Source: Scatosoma sp045577595 (GTDB lineage: Bacteria; Bacillota; Clostridia; Christensenellales; Borkfalkiaceae). Taken from it: a DNA stretch of 6,058 bases. Made by a program: the position numbers and the translations under genes. This document shows, in pieces, positions 1-4,164 of the stretch. The notes beneath the pieces were generated by a model, which saw only the letters and a list, made by a program, of their open reading frames with translations, made no database searches and had not been told where the DNA came from. The stretch is taken from positions 1 to 6,058 of the forward strand of contig JAZNIR010000155.1 of assembly GCA_045577595.1 (NCBI GenBank), read 5' to 3'. Each line of letters opens with the position of its first letter. The stretch's first letter is position 1.

Positions 1-45
1 TTTGCCCTTGCTGTTGCCACCAAAAATTTGAACCAATAAGCCCAT
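1..45 (-). CDS. N-terminus of a possible P-loop protein, cut by the left edge
   Basis: Only 15 residues are present: MGLLVQIFGGNSKGK, reading leftward off the window. The start is well supported because an AGGAGA Shine-Dalgarno lies 8 nt upstream of the ATG. A hydrophobic strand (LLVQIF) followed by GGNSKGK fits the Walker A pattern GxxxxGK, and the next residue (expected S or T) lies outside. Position and spacing suit the N-terminus of a Zot/pI-like ATPase, in which the P-loop falls in the first 15 residues. The C-terminal half of such an ATPase lies at the other end of the window on the same strand. The more usual GxxGxGK form is not seen (Ser replaces the second Gly), so a chance glycine-rich start of another protein is quite possible. 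It is the last visible gene of the leftward arm that begins near 1125, 85 bp after the 54-aa gene. Confidence 0.5.
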   Translation of the reverse strand, partial: MGLLVQIFGGNSKGK

Positions 46-130
46 AATAAATTTCTCCTGCGGTCTTTCCCGCCGTCTAAATTTTTATTTTCTAAACGCT
101 TTCCCGTGTTTTAGAATTAAAGTAATAATA

Positions 131-295
131 TCATTCCACCGTACGAACGGAAGCATCGAAACGTAAATAATCCAAAGGTAACAACTTCTGTATTAACGAT
201 AACGCCGATTTTAATTTTTCTTCGCTCTCGTAAACGCCTACTACCTTTTCGCCATTATCGTTTTTATGTCTTACACTTAAAACCCATACTTTCAT
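131..295 (-). CDS. 54-aa hypothetical protein
   Basis: I do not recognise this small soluble protein. It opens with a beta-like stretch (MKVWVLSVRHKND), continues with a second strand (EKVVGVYES) and then a probable amphipathic helix (EEKLKSALSLIQKLL). It has no membrane segment or cysteines. I chose the ATG at 295 because AAGGA lies about 10 nt upstream. A longer in-frame version from a GTG at 388 exists, but its extra 31 codons coincide with an intrinsic terminator hairpin (327-364) and have only a weak ribosome site, so I reject it. The gene lies between the SSB-like gene and the possible P-loop gene in the leftward arm. In filamentous phages, small unnamed proteins between the ssDNA-binding and morphogenesis genes are common, but that is context, not evidence of function. 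Confidence 0.6.
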   Translation of the reverse strand: MKVWVLSVRHKNDNGEKVVGVYESEEKLKSALSLIQKLLPLDYLRFDASVRTVE

Positions 296-326
296 TTTTT
301 CTATTTCCTTTTTCTTGATTTTATCG

Positions 327-364
327 AAAAAAATAGCTTCTACGGCTTCCCCACCGTAAAAGCT
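327..364 (-). terminator. Intrinsic terminator downstream of the SSB-like gene
   Basis: Arms 335-345 and 354-364 form an 11-bp stem around an 8-nt loop. The single non-Watson-Crick position is a G-U wobble only in the leftward RNA. In that direction the stem is followed by A and then seven consecutive T (333-327). It lies between the ssDNA-binding-like gene and the 54-aa gene and would lower expression of the genes beyond it. Confidence 0.7.
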
Positions 365-461
365 ATTCTTTCCTTTTATGGCTAACACGCGCTTTTCCGC
401 GCTTGTAACACACGCTTTTTAATTTTACTTTGGGGAAGAAATTTAAAGTTTTCGGCGACGA

Positions 462-761
462 TTACGCCTTTTGTTGCGCTTTCTCGTATTTTCCGATAAG
501 CTCCACATACGGCGATTGATACGCCAGCGTTACCGAAATCAACTTCGGATAATCGCCCGTGAATTCGGGCTCGCGGAAATCGCAAGTTACGATATCGCCG
601 AAATCGAAATCTTCAAGGTTTACTTTCCGTTCGGGGAAAAATTCGCCGAGCTTCACTTTTACCTTTTCGCCGACTTTCACATACTGCGCGAGCGTAAGAA
701 CTTGATACTCTTTACCCGTCTTGTTGGAAATACCTTCCGTGCCTTTTACAAATACAAACAT
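462..761 (-). CDS. Probable ssDNA-binding protein, inovirus gpV-like (99 aa)
   Basis: This small beta-rich protein looks like a single OB-fold. Strands are visible at about residues 1-7 (MFVFVKG), 18-28 (KEYQVLTLAQY), 33-39, 56-62 (DIVTCDF) and 74-80 (LISVTLA). The motif SNKTGKEYQVLTL near residue 12 resembles the start of small ssDNA-binding proteins, in which a TGK turn precedes the core strand. The length and acidic mid-section (LEDFDFGD) fit the phage DNA-binding proteins that coat ssDNA before extrusion. The start is firm: GAAGGAG lies 5 nt before the ATG. The gene is G+C-richer than the 67-aa gene upstream. Terminator-like hairpins sit on both sides, so its dosage may be set by read-through from the promoter at 1160. 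I infer the role from fold pattern and context; an unrelated OB-fold or plasmid protein is the main alternative. Confidence 0.55.
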   Translation of the reverse strand: MFVFVKGTEGISNKTGKEYQVLTLAQYVKVGEKVKVKLGEFFPERKVNLEDFDFGDIVTCDFREPEFTGDYPKLISVTLAYQSPYVELIGKYEKAQQKA

Positions 762-809
762 TTTTTCTCCTTCGCCTGCTTTCGTTACAGGACTTTAAAA
801 TTTTTATTT

Positions 810-830
810 AAAAACCCTTTCGGGATTTTT
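810..830 (-). terminator. Terminator-like hairpin (attenuator) between the 67-aa and SSB-like genes
   Basis: Read leftward, the structure is AAAAA-T-CCC, a GAAA tetraloop, then GGG-TTTTT. The stem is short in G-C pairs but has a stable tetraloop and a T run, so it is likely a partial terminator. No promoter is evident between it and the SSB-like gene, which suggests attenuation of the leftward transcript. It also works as a weak structure on the opposite strand. Confidence 0.45.
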
Positions 831-854
831 ACTTATTAATATCATTCAAATCTA

Positions 855-1058
855 TTACTTAAAATCTACATAATCTTCAAACATATTTAAAAAACCGCTT
901 ACACCTAAACAAACACCTTTATAAAATAAATACAAAAAATTTGTTTTATCACTTTTTATCATTTCACAAACTTCCTTTTTATAATCCGTAAAAAATCTTT
1001 GTATTTTGCCGTCTTTGCCAACGAAATTTACTTCAAATAAATGCACATAAAAATCCAT
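855..1058 (-). CDS. 67-aa hypothetical protein, first gene of the leftward arm
   Basis: I do not recognise this protein. It is rich in Phe and Tyr, begins with a beta-like stretch (DFYVHLFEVNFVGKDGK), carries a charged helix (TDYKKEVCEMIKSDK) and ends with a second hydrophobic part (FLYLFYKGVCLGVSGF). The latter is interrupted by charged residues and glycine, so I do not call it a membrane segment. The start is supported by AAGGA, 9 nt before the ATG. It is the first gene after the consensus promoter at 1160-1132, with an untranslated leader of about 65 nt containing operator O1. As the promoter-proximal gene it would be the most directly repressed product of the XRE switch. A regulatory or early replication role is possible but unproven. 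Confidence 0.6.
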   Translation of the reverse strand: MDFYVHLFEVNFVGKDGKIQRFFTDYKKEVCEMIKSDKTNFLYLFYKGVCLGVSGFLNMFEDYVDFK

Positions 1059-1106
1059 ATCACTACTTCCTTCGTCCCGTTTCCTTTTCTTTGGGACTGC
1101 TTTTTA

Positions 1107-1133
1107 TTTACAAGTAAACTTGTATGCTATAAT
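1107..1133 (+). promoter_or_regulatory. Rightward promoter for the XRE repressor operon
   Basis: An extended -10 (TGCTATAAT, 1125-1133) is preceded by a -35-like TTTACA at 1107-1112. The spacer is short (15 bp), and the extended TGN element probably compensates. Operator O1 covers the spacer and part of the -35, and O2 covers the expected start point, so the promoter can be autoregulated. Confidence 0.6.
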
Positions 1134-1182
1134 ATTATCACAAGTATAATTGTATGTCAAGTATTTTCACAAGAAAAATTGT
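1110..1182. promoter_or_regulatory. Three 14-bp palindromic operators, O1-O3
   Basis: Three copies of ACAAG-N4-MTTGT occur: O1 at 1110-1123 (ACAAGTAAACTTGT, perfect palindrome), O2 at 1140-1153 (ACAAGTATAATTGT) and O3 at 1169-1182 (ACAAGAAAAATTGT). Starts are 30 and 29 bp apart, close to three helical turns, so bound dimers would face the same side. O2 sits inside the spacer of the leftward promoter, O3 just upstream of its -35, and O1 in its early transcribed region. O1 also overlaps the rightward promoter. The neighbouring XRE protein is the obvious ligand (inference). Confidence 0.75.
1132..1160 (-). promoter_or_regulatory. Strong leftward promoter
   Basis: On the minus strand a perfect TTGACA (1160-1155) is followed by a 17-bp spacer and TAATAT (1137-1132), with transcription starting near 1125. 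It serves the 67-aa, SSB-like, 54-aa and left-edge genes. The spacer contains operator O2, so repressor binding would block polymerase directly. Confidence 0.8.
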
Positions 1183-1208
1183 AAAATTTTTTTATAAAGG
1201 TAATGATT

Positions 1209-1472
1209 ATGAAAAAATACGGCGAATATCTTAAAGCAGAAAGACGAATAAGAAATTTATCACAAGAAAAACTTGCAAAAGAAATCGGCATTACACAACA
1301 AGCAATAAGCCTATATGAAAACAATACAAATGAGCCAACAATAGGTATTTGTGAAAAAATTGCCGACTTTTACGGTATAACCGTTGACGAGCTTATAGGA
1401 AGAGATTACGAAAAAACAAAAAAAGCCGTGATATATAATCACAGCACACATAACGGAAATAATAATTTTTAA
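1209..1472 (+). CDS. XRE-family transcriptional repressor (87 aa)
   Basis: This is a Cro/CI-type helix-turn-helix protein. The N-terminal 65 residues form the five-helix XRE domain. LSQEKLAKEIGITQQAISLYEN (two helices, about residues 17-38) is the classic HTH with an ISxYE turn, followed by EPTIGICEKIADFYGITVDELI. The last 20 residues are a polar tail (NHSTHNGNNNF) with no peptidase or dimerisation domain, so it is a small SinR/Cro-like regulator. I prefer the ATG at 1209 over the one at 1203 because the AAAGG site at 1196-1200 is 8 nt from the former and only 2 nt from the latter. It is transcribed divergently from the leftward arm across three operators and is followed 10 bp later by the zinc-ribbon gene. 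A likely job is repression of the leftward arm plus autoregulation, as in a lysogeny or copy-control switch. Confidence 0.9.
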   Translation: MKKYGEYLKAERRIRNLSQEKLAKEIGITQQAISLYENNTNEPTIGICEKIADFYGITVDELIGRDYEKTKKAVIYNHSTHNGNNNF

Positions 1473-1482
1473 GGAAATAATA

Positions 1483-2028
1483 ATGGATAAAGCAGTTTCA
1501 AAAGAAACAGGAGAAATAATTTTAATATTTGATATTCCACCTAAAAAAAACGGAAAAAAATGTAATTGTATTTGTATTGAGTGCAAACGACCTTTAATTG
1601 CACGAACATTAGGAACAAAGCGCCGTAAATGCTTTGCGCATACTAAAAAAGATGAAAAAGCTTGTCGTAAAATTCGTGAAGAAAAACAAAGAACCAGCAC
1701 AACTGAACAACACGCGCAAAATTCGCCAGAAACCCTACCGACTTGTTTAAAAAAGAAAAAAAATATTATAACCCAAGAAATTTCAACTAATAATACTACA
1801 TTACAAGACATATGGAACGTAACAAACGGTCCATTTATTGCAATTAGTAATAATGGCTGGTATGTATCAATTGAAACAGCACCACAAAATCAATATAGAG
1901 AAAATCAAGGGAAGTGTTTAGGTAAAATTACTAAAGACTTTGAAAATCTTTTTAAAAATATAGAAGAAAAAGAAATACACGGAGCAACTTTCCCCATTTG
2001 GACCTTAATCCCTAATGTTGTAAAATAA
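1483..2028 (+). CDS. Zinc-ribbon protein, CoiA-like N-terminus (181 aa)
   Basis: The N-terminal part holds a metal-binding motif: C31-x2-C34, then H53 in KCFAH, then C61. Extra cysteines occur at 27, 29 and 50. CxxC followed after about 18 residues by a basic segment and [FC]FAH, then another Cys, is the layout of the zinc ribbon at the start of CoiA-like competence proteins and related phage proteins. The CoiA nuclease domain itself does not appear, because the protein is far too short. Residues 62-90 are a charged, low-complexity linker. Residues 105-181 look like a separate small alpha/beta domain (GPFIAISNNGWYVSIET; FPIWTLIP). The start is supported by AAGGA 8 nt upstream. It forms a two-gene operon with the XRE repressor and ends just before a terminator. 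Nucleic-acid binding is likely; a defence or anti-host role is only a guess. Its low G+C matches the repressor gene and not rep, suggesting a distinct origin. Confidence 0.75.
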   Translation: MDKAVSKETGEIILIFDIPPKKNGKKCNCICIECKRPLIARTLGTKRRKCFAHTKKDEKACRKIREEKQRTSTTEQHAQNSPETLPTCLKKKKNIITQEISTNNTTLQDIWNVTNGPFIAISNNGWYVSIETAPQNQYRENQGKCLGKITKDFENLFKNIEEKEIHGATFPIWTLIPNVVK

Positions 2029-2042
2029 TAATCTATATAAAT

Positions 2043-2070
2043 AAAAAACGCCCCTTTCGGAGCGTTTTTT
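2043..2070. terminator. Bidirectional intrinsic terminator
   Basis: AAAAAACGC and GCGTTTTTT flank CCC-TTTC-GGA, giving an uninterrupted 9-bp outer stem plus a 2-bp inner stem with one mismatch. T runs occur in both directions. It ends the rightward XRE/zinc-ribbon operon (stop at 2028) and the leftward replication operon, whose last stop codon (2072-2070) lies inside it. Confidence 0.9.
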
Positions 2071-2306
2071 TAAATATCTAATTCTATATCGTCCAAACAT
2101 TCAATCATCAAAATACCATTAATTCTAAATGTTTCTAATAATTCTGACAACGAACAGTATCTACCTAATTTTTCGCCGTCTTTCCATATTTCGACTTCTT
2201 TTCCATACGGCTCTACTAAATAACTCTCGCCTTTATACTTAAAAACAAAATCCGCTTGCGATTTTATTAAATCTTCTAAATCTCGCATTATACCTAAATC
2301 TACCAT
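2070..2306 (-). CDS. 78-aa hypothetical protein, last gene of the replication operon
   Basis: I do not recognise this acidic soluble protein. An N-terminal helix (GIMRDLEDLIKSQ) precedes a compact beta-meander: DFVFKYKGESYLVEPYGKEVEIWKDGEKLGRY reads as three or four strands with Gly turns. A helix (SLSELLETF) and a last strand (GILMIECLDDIELDI) follow. No membrane segment is visible. The ATG at 2306 is preferred over an in-frame TTG at 2312 because AGGAG lies 9 nt from the ATG and only 3 nt from the TTG. The start overlaps the end of the upstream 107-aa gene by 7 bp, so the two are translationally coupled. It may also be transcribed from the internal promoter at 2650-2622. Small meander proteins of this type are common in Gram-positive mobile elements, usually without known function. 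Confidence 0.7.
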   Translation of the reverse strand: MVDLGIMRDLEDLIKSQADFVFKYKGESYLVEPYGKEVEIWKDGEKLGRYCSLSELLETFRINGILMIECLDDIELDI

Positions 2307-2623
2307 ATCCAAAATCTCCTTTTTTTCTTCGCTTTTTTGATTTCCCTACGTTCTTTTTTATTCGGCTCTCTATCCTTTTTTTCTCGTTCTTTTCCTTTAA
2401 AATCATGAACGTGGTCATACGGCTTATGTTTATCTGCTATATCGTAATCTTTTATAGCGTTGCCATCTTTACCGAATTTACGCCTATTTCGTAATCGTCC
2501 GTCTTCTTTGCCGTATGTATCTAAATTTGTATTCGGCTCGCCTTTTAAAGGCTTTATACGTTTATCTGTTTTTTTTCCTTTACTTAAATGAAAACTTCTT
2601 GTTTCTACTTTCTTTTTTCCCAT
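2300..2623 (-). CDS. 107-aa very basic protein with a DxDx4H...DHxHDF motif
   Basis: The protein is highly charged and mostly Lys/Arg at both ends, and it ends in KKRRFWIW. A central segment stands out: RRKFGKDG (47-54), KDYDIADKH (58-66), then PYDHVHDF (68-75). The pattern R-[RK]-x-[YF]-x3-G-x-A-x2-D-[YI]-D-x4-H...H-x-H-[DI]-[FW] recalls a short His/Asp motif I know from small proteins and protein C-termini in Gram-positive phages and other mobile elements. I cannot assign an activity; metal or nucleic-acid binding fits the residues. The start at the ATG at 2623 is chosen because AAGGAG lies 10 nt upstream; a longer frame to 2671 has no ribosome site. It overlaps the next gene by 7 bp. Its start codon overlaps the -10 of a consensus promoter, which is odd. 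Confidence 0.65.
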   Translation of the reverse strand: MGKKKVETRSFHLSKGKKTDKRIKPLKGEPNTNLDTYGKEDGRLRNRRKFGKDGNAIKDYDIADKHKPYDHVHDFKGKEREKKDREPNKKERREIKKAKKKRRFWIW

Positions 2624-2650
2624 TATAATACTTCTCCTTTTTTTTGTCAA
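2622..2650 (-). promoter_or_regulatory. Consensus promoter overlapping the start of the 107-aa gene
   Basis: The minus strand reads TTGACA (2650-2645), a 17-bp spacer, then TATAAT (2627-2622): a perfect sigma-A promoter. The spacer contains the AAGGAG ribosome site, and the -10 overlaps the ATG of the 107-aa gene (2623). A transcript from here would start near 2615, inside that gene. It could therefore only express the 78-aa gene downstream, since the 107-aa protein has no internal Met. Confidence 0.6.
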
Positions 2651-2704
2651 GATTTTTACCTTTTTCTTCACAAGTTATTAAAACTTTCAATTTTATTCCC
2701 CCCT

Positions 2705-2788
2705 TTATAGTAACGTTATACCATAAACGCAAGCGCTTATAAATATTGCCGTCCATACCATTAATCCTATCCAAACTATTCTTTTCAT
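2705..2788 (-). CDS. 27-aa single-pass membrane microprotein
   Basis: A short frame encodes MKRIVWIGLMVWTAIF followed by ISACVYGITLL. Two basic residues at positions 2-3 precede about 22 uninterrupted hydrophobic or small residues, a typical single transmembrane helix with the N-terminus inside. A ribosome site (AAGGAAG) lies 5 nt before the ATG, and the start is only 1 nt beyond the TAA of the DUF3850 gene, indicating translational coupling. The coding content is not low complexity, so I believe it is a real gene. There is no signal-peptidase site and no room for a mature domain. The Cys at 20 is not in a clear lipobox. Possible roles are a minor virion protein (filamentous phages have short hydrophobic ones near this size), a membrane modulator or a small toxin; I cannot choose among them. 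Confidence 0.65.
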   Translation of the reverse strand: MKRIVWIGLMVWTAIFISACVYGITLL

Positions 2789-2789
2789 T

Positions 2790-3176
2790 TTACACTTCCT
2801 TTATTCCTTTTCCATTAATCGCTATTATATTAAATGTAAACGCAACGTATCCGATTAAATCCTTGCTTGCGGTATCTAACTTAAAGATTTTTTTTATTTT
2901 TATTAAGCAACGTTGCCCCGTGTAATTGTGTTTTATATATTCCCCACACTTTCCGTTTCGTTTGCAATCGAAAAAACACCAAGTATCGCCGAATTCGTCA
3001 ATTTTTTGTTTATAGAAATTTTCGCATTGTGGGATTATTTCTTTGCCGAGATATTCTTCAAGTATAACTCGGTCATTTTCTTGGAAATTGCGGTCATTAT
3101 ACCGAATTTCAAAAGGTTTTTCGCCGTTTATTACGGCTTGGAAATATTCTGGTAATATTTTTAAATGATGCGTCAT
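2790..3176 (-). CDS. DUF3850 (ASCH/PUA-like) domain protein, 128 aa
   Basis: The N-terminus is diagnostic: HHLKILPEYFQAVINGEK (3-20) followed by PFEIRYNDRNFQENDRVILEEY (21-42) is the DUF3850 signature of an ASCH-like fold, a presumed RNA- or nucleotide-binding beta-barrel common in phages and mobile elements. YTGQRCLIKIKKI (85-97) is the next conserved strand pair, and GYVAFTFNIIAI (109-120) closes the barrel. Between the two halves lies a cysteine-bearing insertion (C51, C67, C71, C77, then C90), possibly metal-binding and not part of the core family as I know it. Length is slightly above the minimal domain because of this insertion. Its ATG overlaps the TGA of rep (ATGA), with AGGAAG upstream, so translation is coupled to Rep. 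The biochemical role of the family is not settled. Confidence 0.85.
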   Translation of the reverse strand: MTHHLKILPEYFQAVINGEKPFEIRYNDRNFQENDRVILEEYLGKEIIPQCENFYKQKIDEFGDTWCFFDCKRNGKCGEYIKHNYTGQRCLIKIKKIFKLDTASKDLIGYVAFTFNIIAINGKGIKEV

Positions 3177-3871
3177 TTTAAACTTCCTCTAATTTTTGTT
3201 TGTCTTGTGGGTGTATCTTTCGTTACCTTTATTAATTCCCCCGTTACGGGGTCGAAACAAGGAAAATCTTCCTTTATCTCTTTCGGCGTATGCGTTTCTC
3301 TTCCCGCACGATTTAAAGTAGATTTTACCATTAAATCATACATATATTGATATTGCGTTACTAATTGGACGGGAATTTGTCCTAAACGCGCCATTTCAGC
3401 AAAACTTACGCCGTTTTCTACCGCGTCCGTTATCCGCTCTAAACCGATAAATTTACTTCTATCAATACGCCGTATAAGCTCATAAAAGAATTCGGGACTT
3501 GAAAAATAAAAATCGTCTTTTATGTATCTATACTTTCGCGACATTCCCTTACTTGCCAAATATGCGGGGTCGTGCAAACCGTACAAATAGAAATCATCCC
3601 ACTTAGAAGAAACGCAAGATATACAACCTAACGGTTTTTCGGGGTTTTTCTCGTCGTATTCTTTCAAATACTCTTTAATTTGCGAAGTGTCCATTTTATG
3701 CGCAGGTATCATATACAAATGGATATGGTCTTTTTCTTCGTCATCTTCCGCCGCGTGATGTATAAACGCGTATTCGTCCAATATTCCGCCCGTTACCAAA
3801 TCGTCAAGCTTACTTGTTAAAAAATCTTCCGAGTTGTAACTGATTGTCGAGAATGGCTTCGAGGTCGTCAT
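3173..3871 (-). CDS. rep: Rolling-circle replication initiator, HUH family (Rep_2-like), 232 aa
   Basis: The protein nicks the double-strand origin and starts rolling-circle synthesis. It has the three HUH endonuclease motifs: a first strand (FSTISYN, 7-13), the metal-binding HIHLYM (H49, H51) preceded by FIHH (H38/H39), and the Tyr motif WDDFYLYGLHDPAYLASKG (91-109). In this last motif Y97 best matches the catalytic Tyr of pMV158 RepB-type proteins (YLYLTH-like), followed by basic RKYRY. The C-terminal part (about 140-232) is helical and could carry oligomerisation or accessory functions; no superfamily 1 or 3 helicase motifs are present, so a host helicase is expected. The ATG at 3871 has AGGGG upstream. 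No later Met precedes the HUH motif, so the long 62-bp overlap with the RHH gene is genuine. The RHH gene upstream and the structured origin beyond it repeat the copG-repB order of RepB-type plasmids. Confidence 0.85.
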   Translation of the reverse strand: MTTSKPFSTISYNSEDFLTSKLDDLVTGGILDEYAFIHHAAEDDEEKDHIHLYMIPAHKMDTSQIKEYLKEYDEKNPEKPLGCISCVSSKWDDFYLYGLHDPAYLASKGMSRKYRYIKDDFYFSSPEFFYELIRRIDRSKFIGLERITDAVENGVSFAEMARLGQIPVQLVTQYQYMYDLMVKSTLNRAGRETHTPKEIKEDFPCFDPVTGELIKVTKDTPTRQTKIRGSLK

Positions 3872-4043
3872 AGGTTATTTCCCCTTTTCTTATTTGAGTT
3901 TTTAAAGGCAAGATAGCGTTATCTATCAATAGCGTTAAATACCGAGATAAACTCATATTTGCTCGTTTTGCTTGTATTAAAAGCAAACTTTTTCTTTGAC
4001 TGTCAATTCGAATTAATAAATTCGCGTCTTTCTTCTTTTCCAT
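3810..4043 (-). CDS. Ribbon-helix-helix protein, CopG/MobC-like (77 aa)
   Basis: Residues 8-45 form a ribbon-helix-helix domain: the strand NLLIRID, helix A (SQRKSLLLIQAKRA), a turn at NMS, then helix B (LSRYLTLLIDNAIL). RHH dimers insert the strand into the major groove. The C-terminal 30 residues (RKGEITYDDLEAILDNQLQLGRFF) form an extra helix not found in the 45-residue CopG, so the protein could also be an accessory MobC/relaxosome-type or origin-binding factor. The gene directly precedes rep and overlaps it by 62 bp in another frame, as expected of a copy-control regulator. No Shine-Dalgarno is apparent before the ATG, which suggests low translation or a very short leader. A perfect 16-bp palindrome 22 bp upstream is the likely binding site (inference). 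Confidence 0.75.
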   Translation of the reverse strand: MEKKKDANLLIRIDSQRKSLLLIQAKRANMSLSRYLTLLIDNAILPLKTQIRKGEITYDDLEAILDNQLQLGRFFNK

Positions 4044-4055
4044 AATTTTATAAAG

Positions 4056-4064
4056 TTATCCACA
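4056..4064 (+). promoter_or_regulatory. DnaA box
   Basis: TTATCCACA matches the bacterial DnaA box consensus (TTATNCACA) exactly. It lies between the start of the RHH gene and the 16-bp palindrome. A single box can occur by chance in AT-rich DNA, but its place in the origin/promoter zone supports a host DnaA contribution to replication or rep control. Confidence 0.5.
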
Positions 4065-4065
4065 A

Positions 4066-4081
4066 TTTTGTATATACAAAA
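4066..4081. promoter_or_regulatory. Perfect 16-bp palindrome, likely operator of the RHH-rep operon
   Basis: TTTTGTATATACAAAA is a perfect inverted repeat with no spacer. It lies 22 bp before the RHH start and probably overlaps the operon promoter (TTGTAT on the minus strand could be a -35, with a TATAAA-like element at 4052-4047, but spacing is poor). RHH repressors bind symmetric sites overlapping their own promoters, so autoregulation is the natural reading. Confidence 0.6.
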
Positions 4082-4093
4082 CTATCAGTTTCA

Positions 4094-4118
4094 CGCCCGT
4101 TATTCGTGGTAACGGGCG
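4094..4118. other. Hairpin, candidate Rep nick site (double-strand origin)
   Basis: CGCCCGTTA (4094-4102) and TAACGGGCG (4110-4118) form a perfect 9-bp stem with the 7-nt loop TTCGTGG. RepB-type initiators cut in the loop of such a cruciform next to direct-repeat binding sites, and such repeats start right at the edge of this stem. The exact nick position cannot be read from the sequence. Confidence 0.6.
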
Positions 4119-4150
4119 CGCACGTACGCACGCACACGCACGCACACGCG
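4116..4150. repeat. 35-bp alternating purine-pyrimidine tract with 10-bp direct repeats
   Basis: Every position from 4116 to 4150 alternates purine and pyrimidine, made mostly of GC and CA steps, a composition prone to Z-DNA. Within it CGCACACGCA (4131-4140) is repeated as CGCACACGCG (4141-4150), and 4121-4130 matches at 7 of 10 positions. Helical-turn spacing next to the nick hairpin makes these good candidates for the Rep-binding iterons. Confidence 0.65.
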
Positions 4151-4164
4151 AGAAGTAAGTTTTT

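Noticed and set aside
90..116. Inverted repeat TTCTAAA...TTTAGAA between the 54-aa and left-edge genes
   Set aside because: Seven A/T-rich pairs with a 13-nt loop and no T run; too weak to call a terminator or operator.
296..388. GTG-started 31-codon extension of the 54-aa gene
   Set aside because: The extension translates through an 11-bp hairpin plus T7 terminator, has a weak ribosome site, and the internal ATG has a good one.
382..839. Leftward 67-codon and rightward 122-codon frames overlapping the SSB-like gene
   Set aside because: Overlaps of a better-supported gene with a strong ribosome site; no coding signals of their own.
1311..1811. 166-codon leftward frame opposite the XRE and zinc-ribbon genes
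   Set aside because: It is antisense to two well-supported genes, has low-complexity Phe/Cys/Val content and no ribosome site.
2580..2774. 64-codon leftward frame overlapping the microprotein and the 107-aa gene start
   Set aside because: No ribosome site; the overlapping 27-aa and 107-aa frames have ribosome sites and fit the operon spacing.
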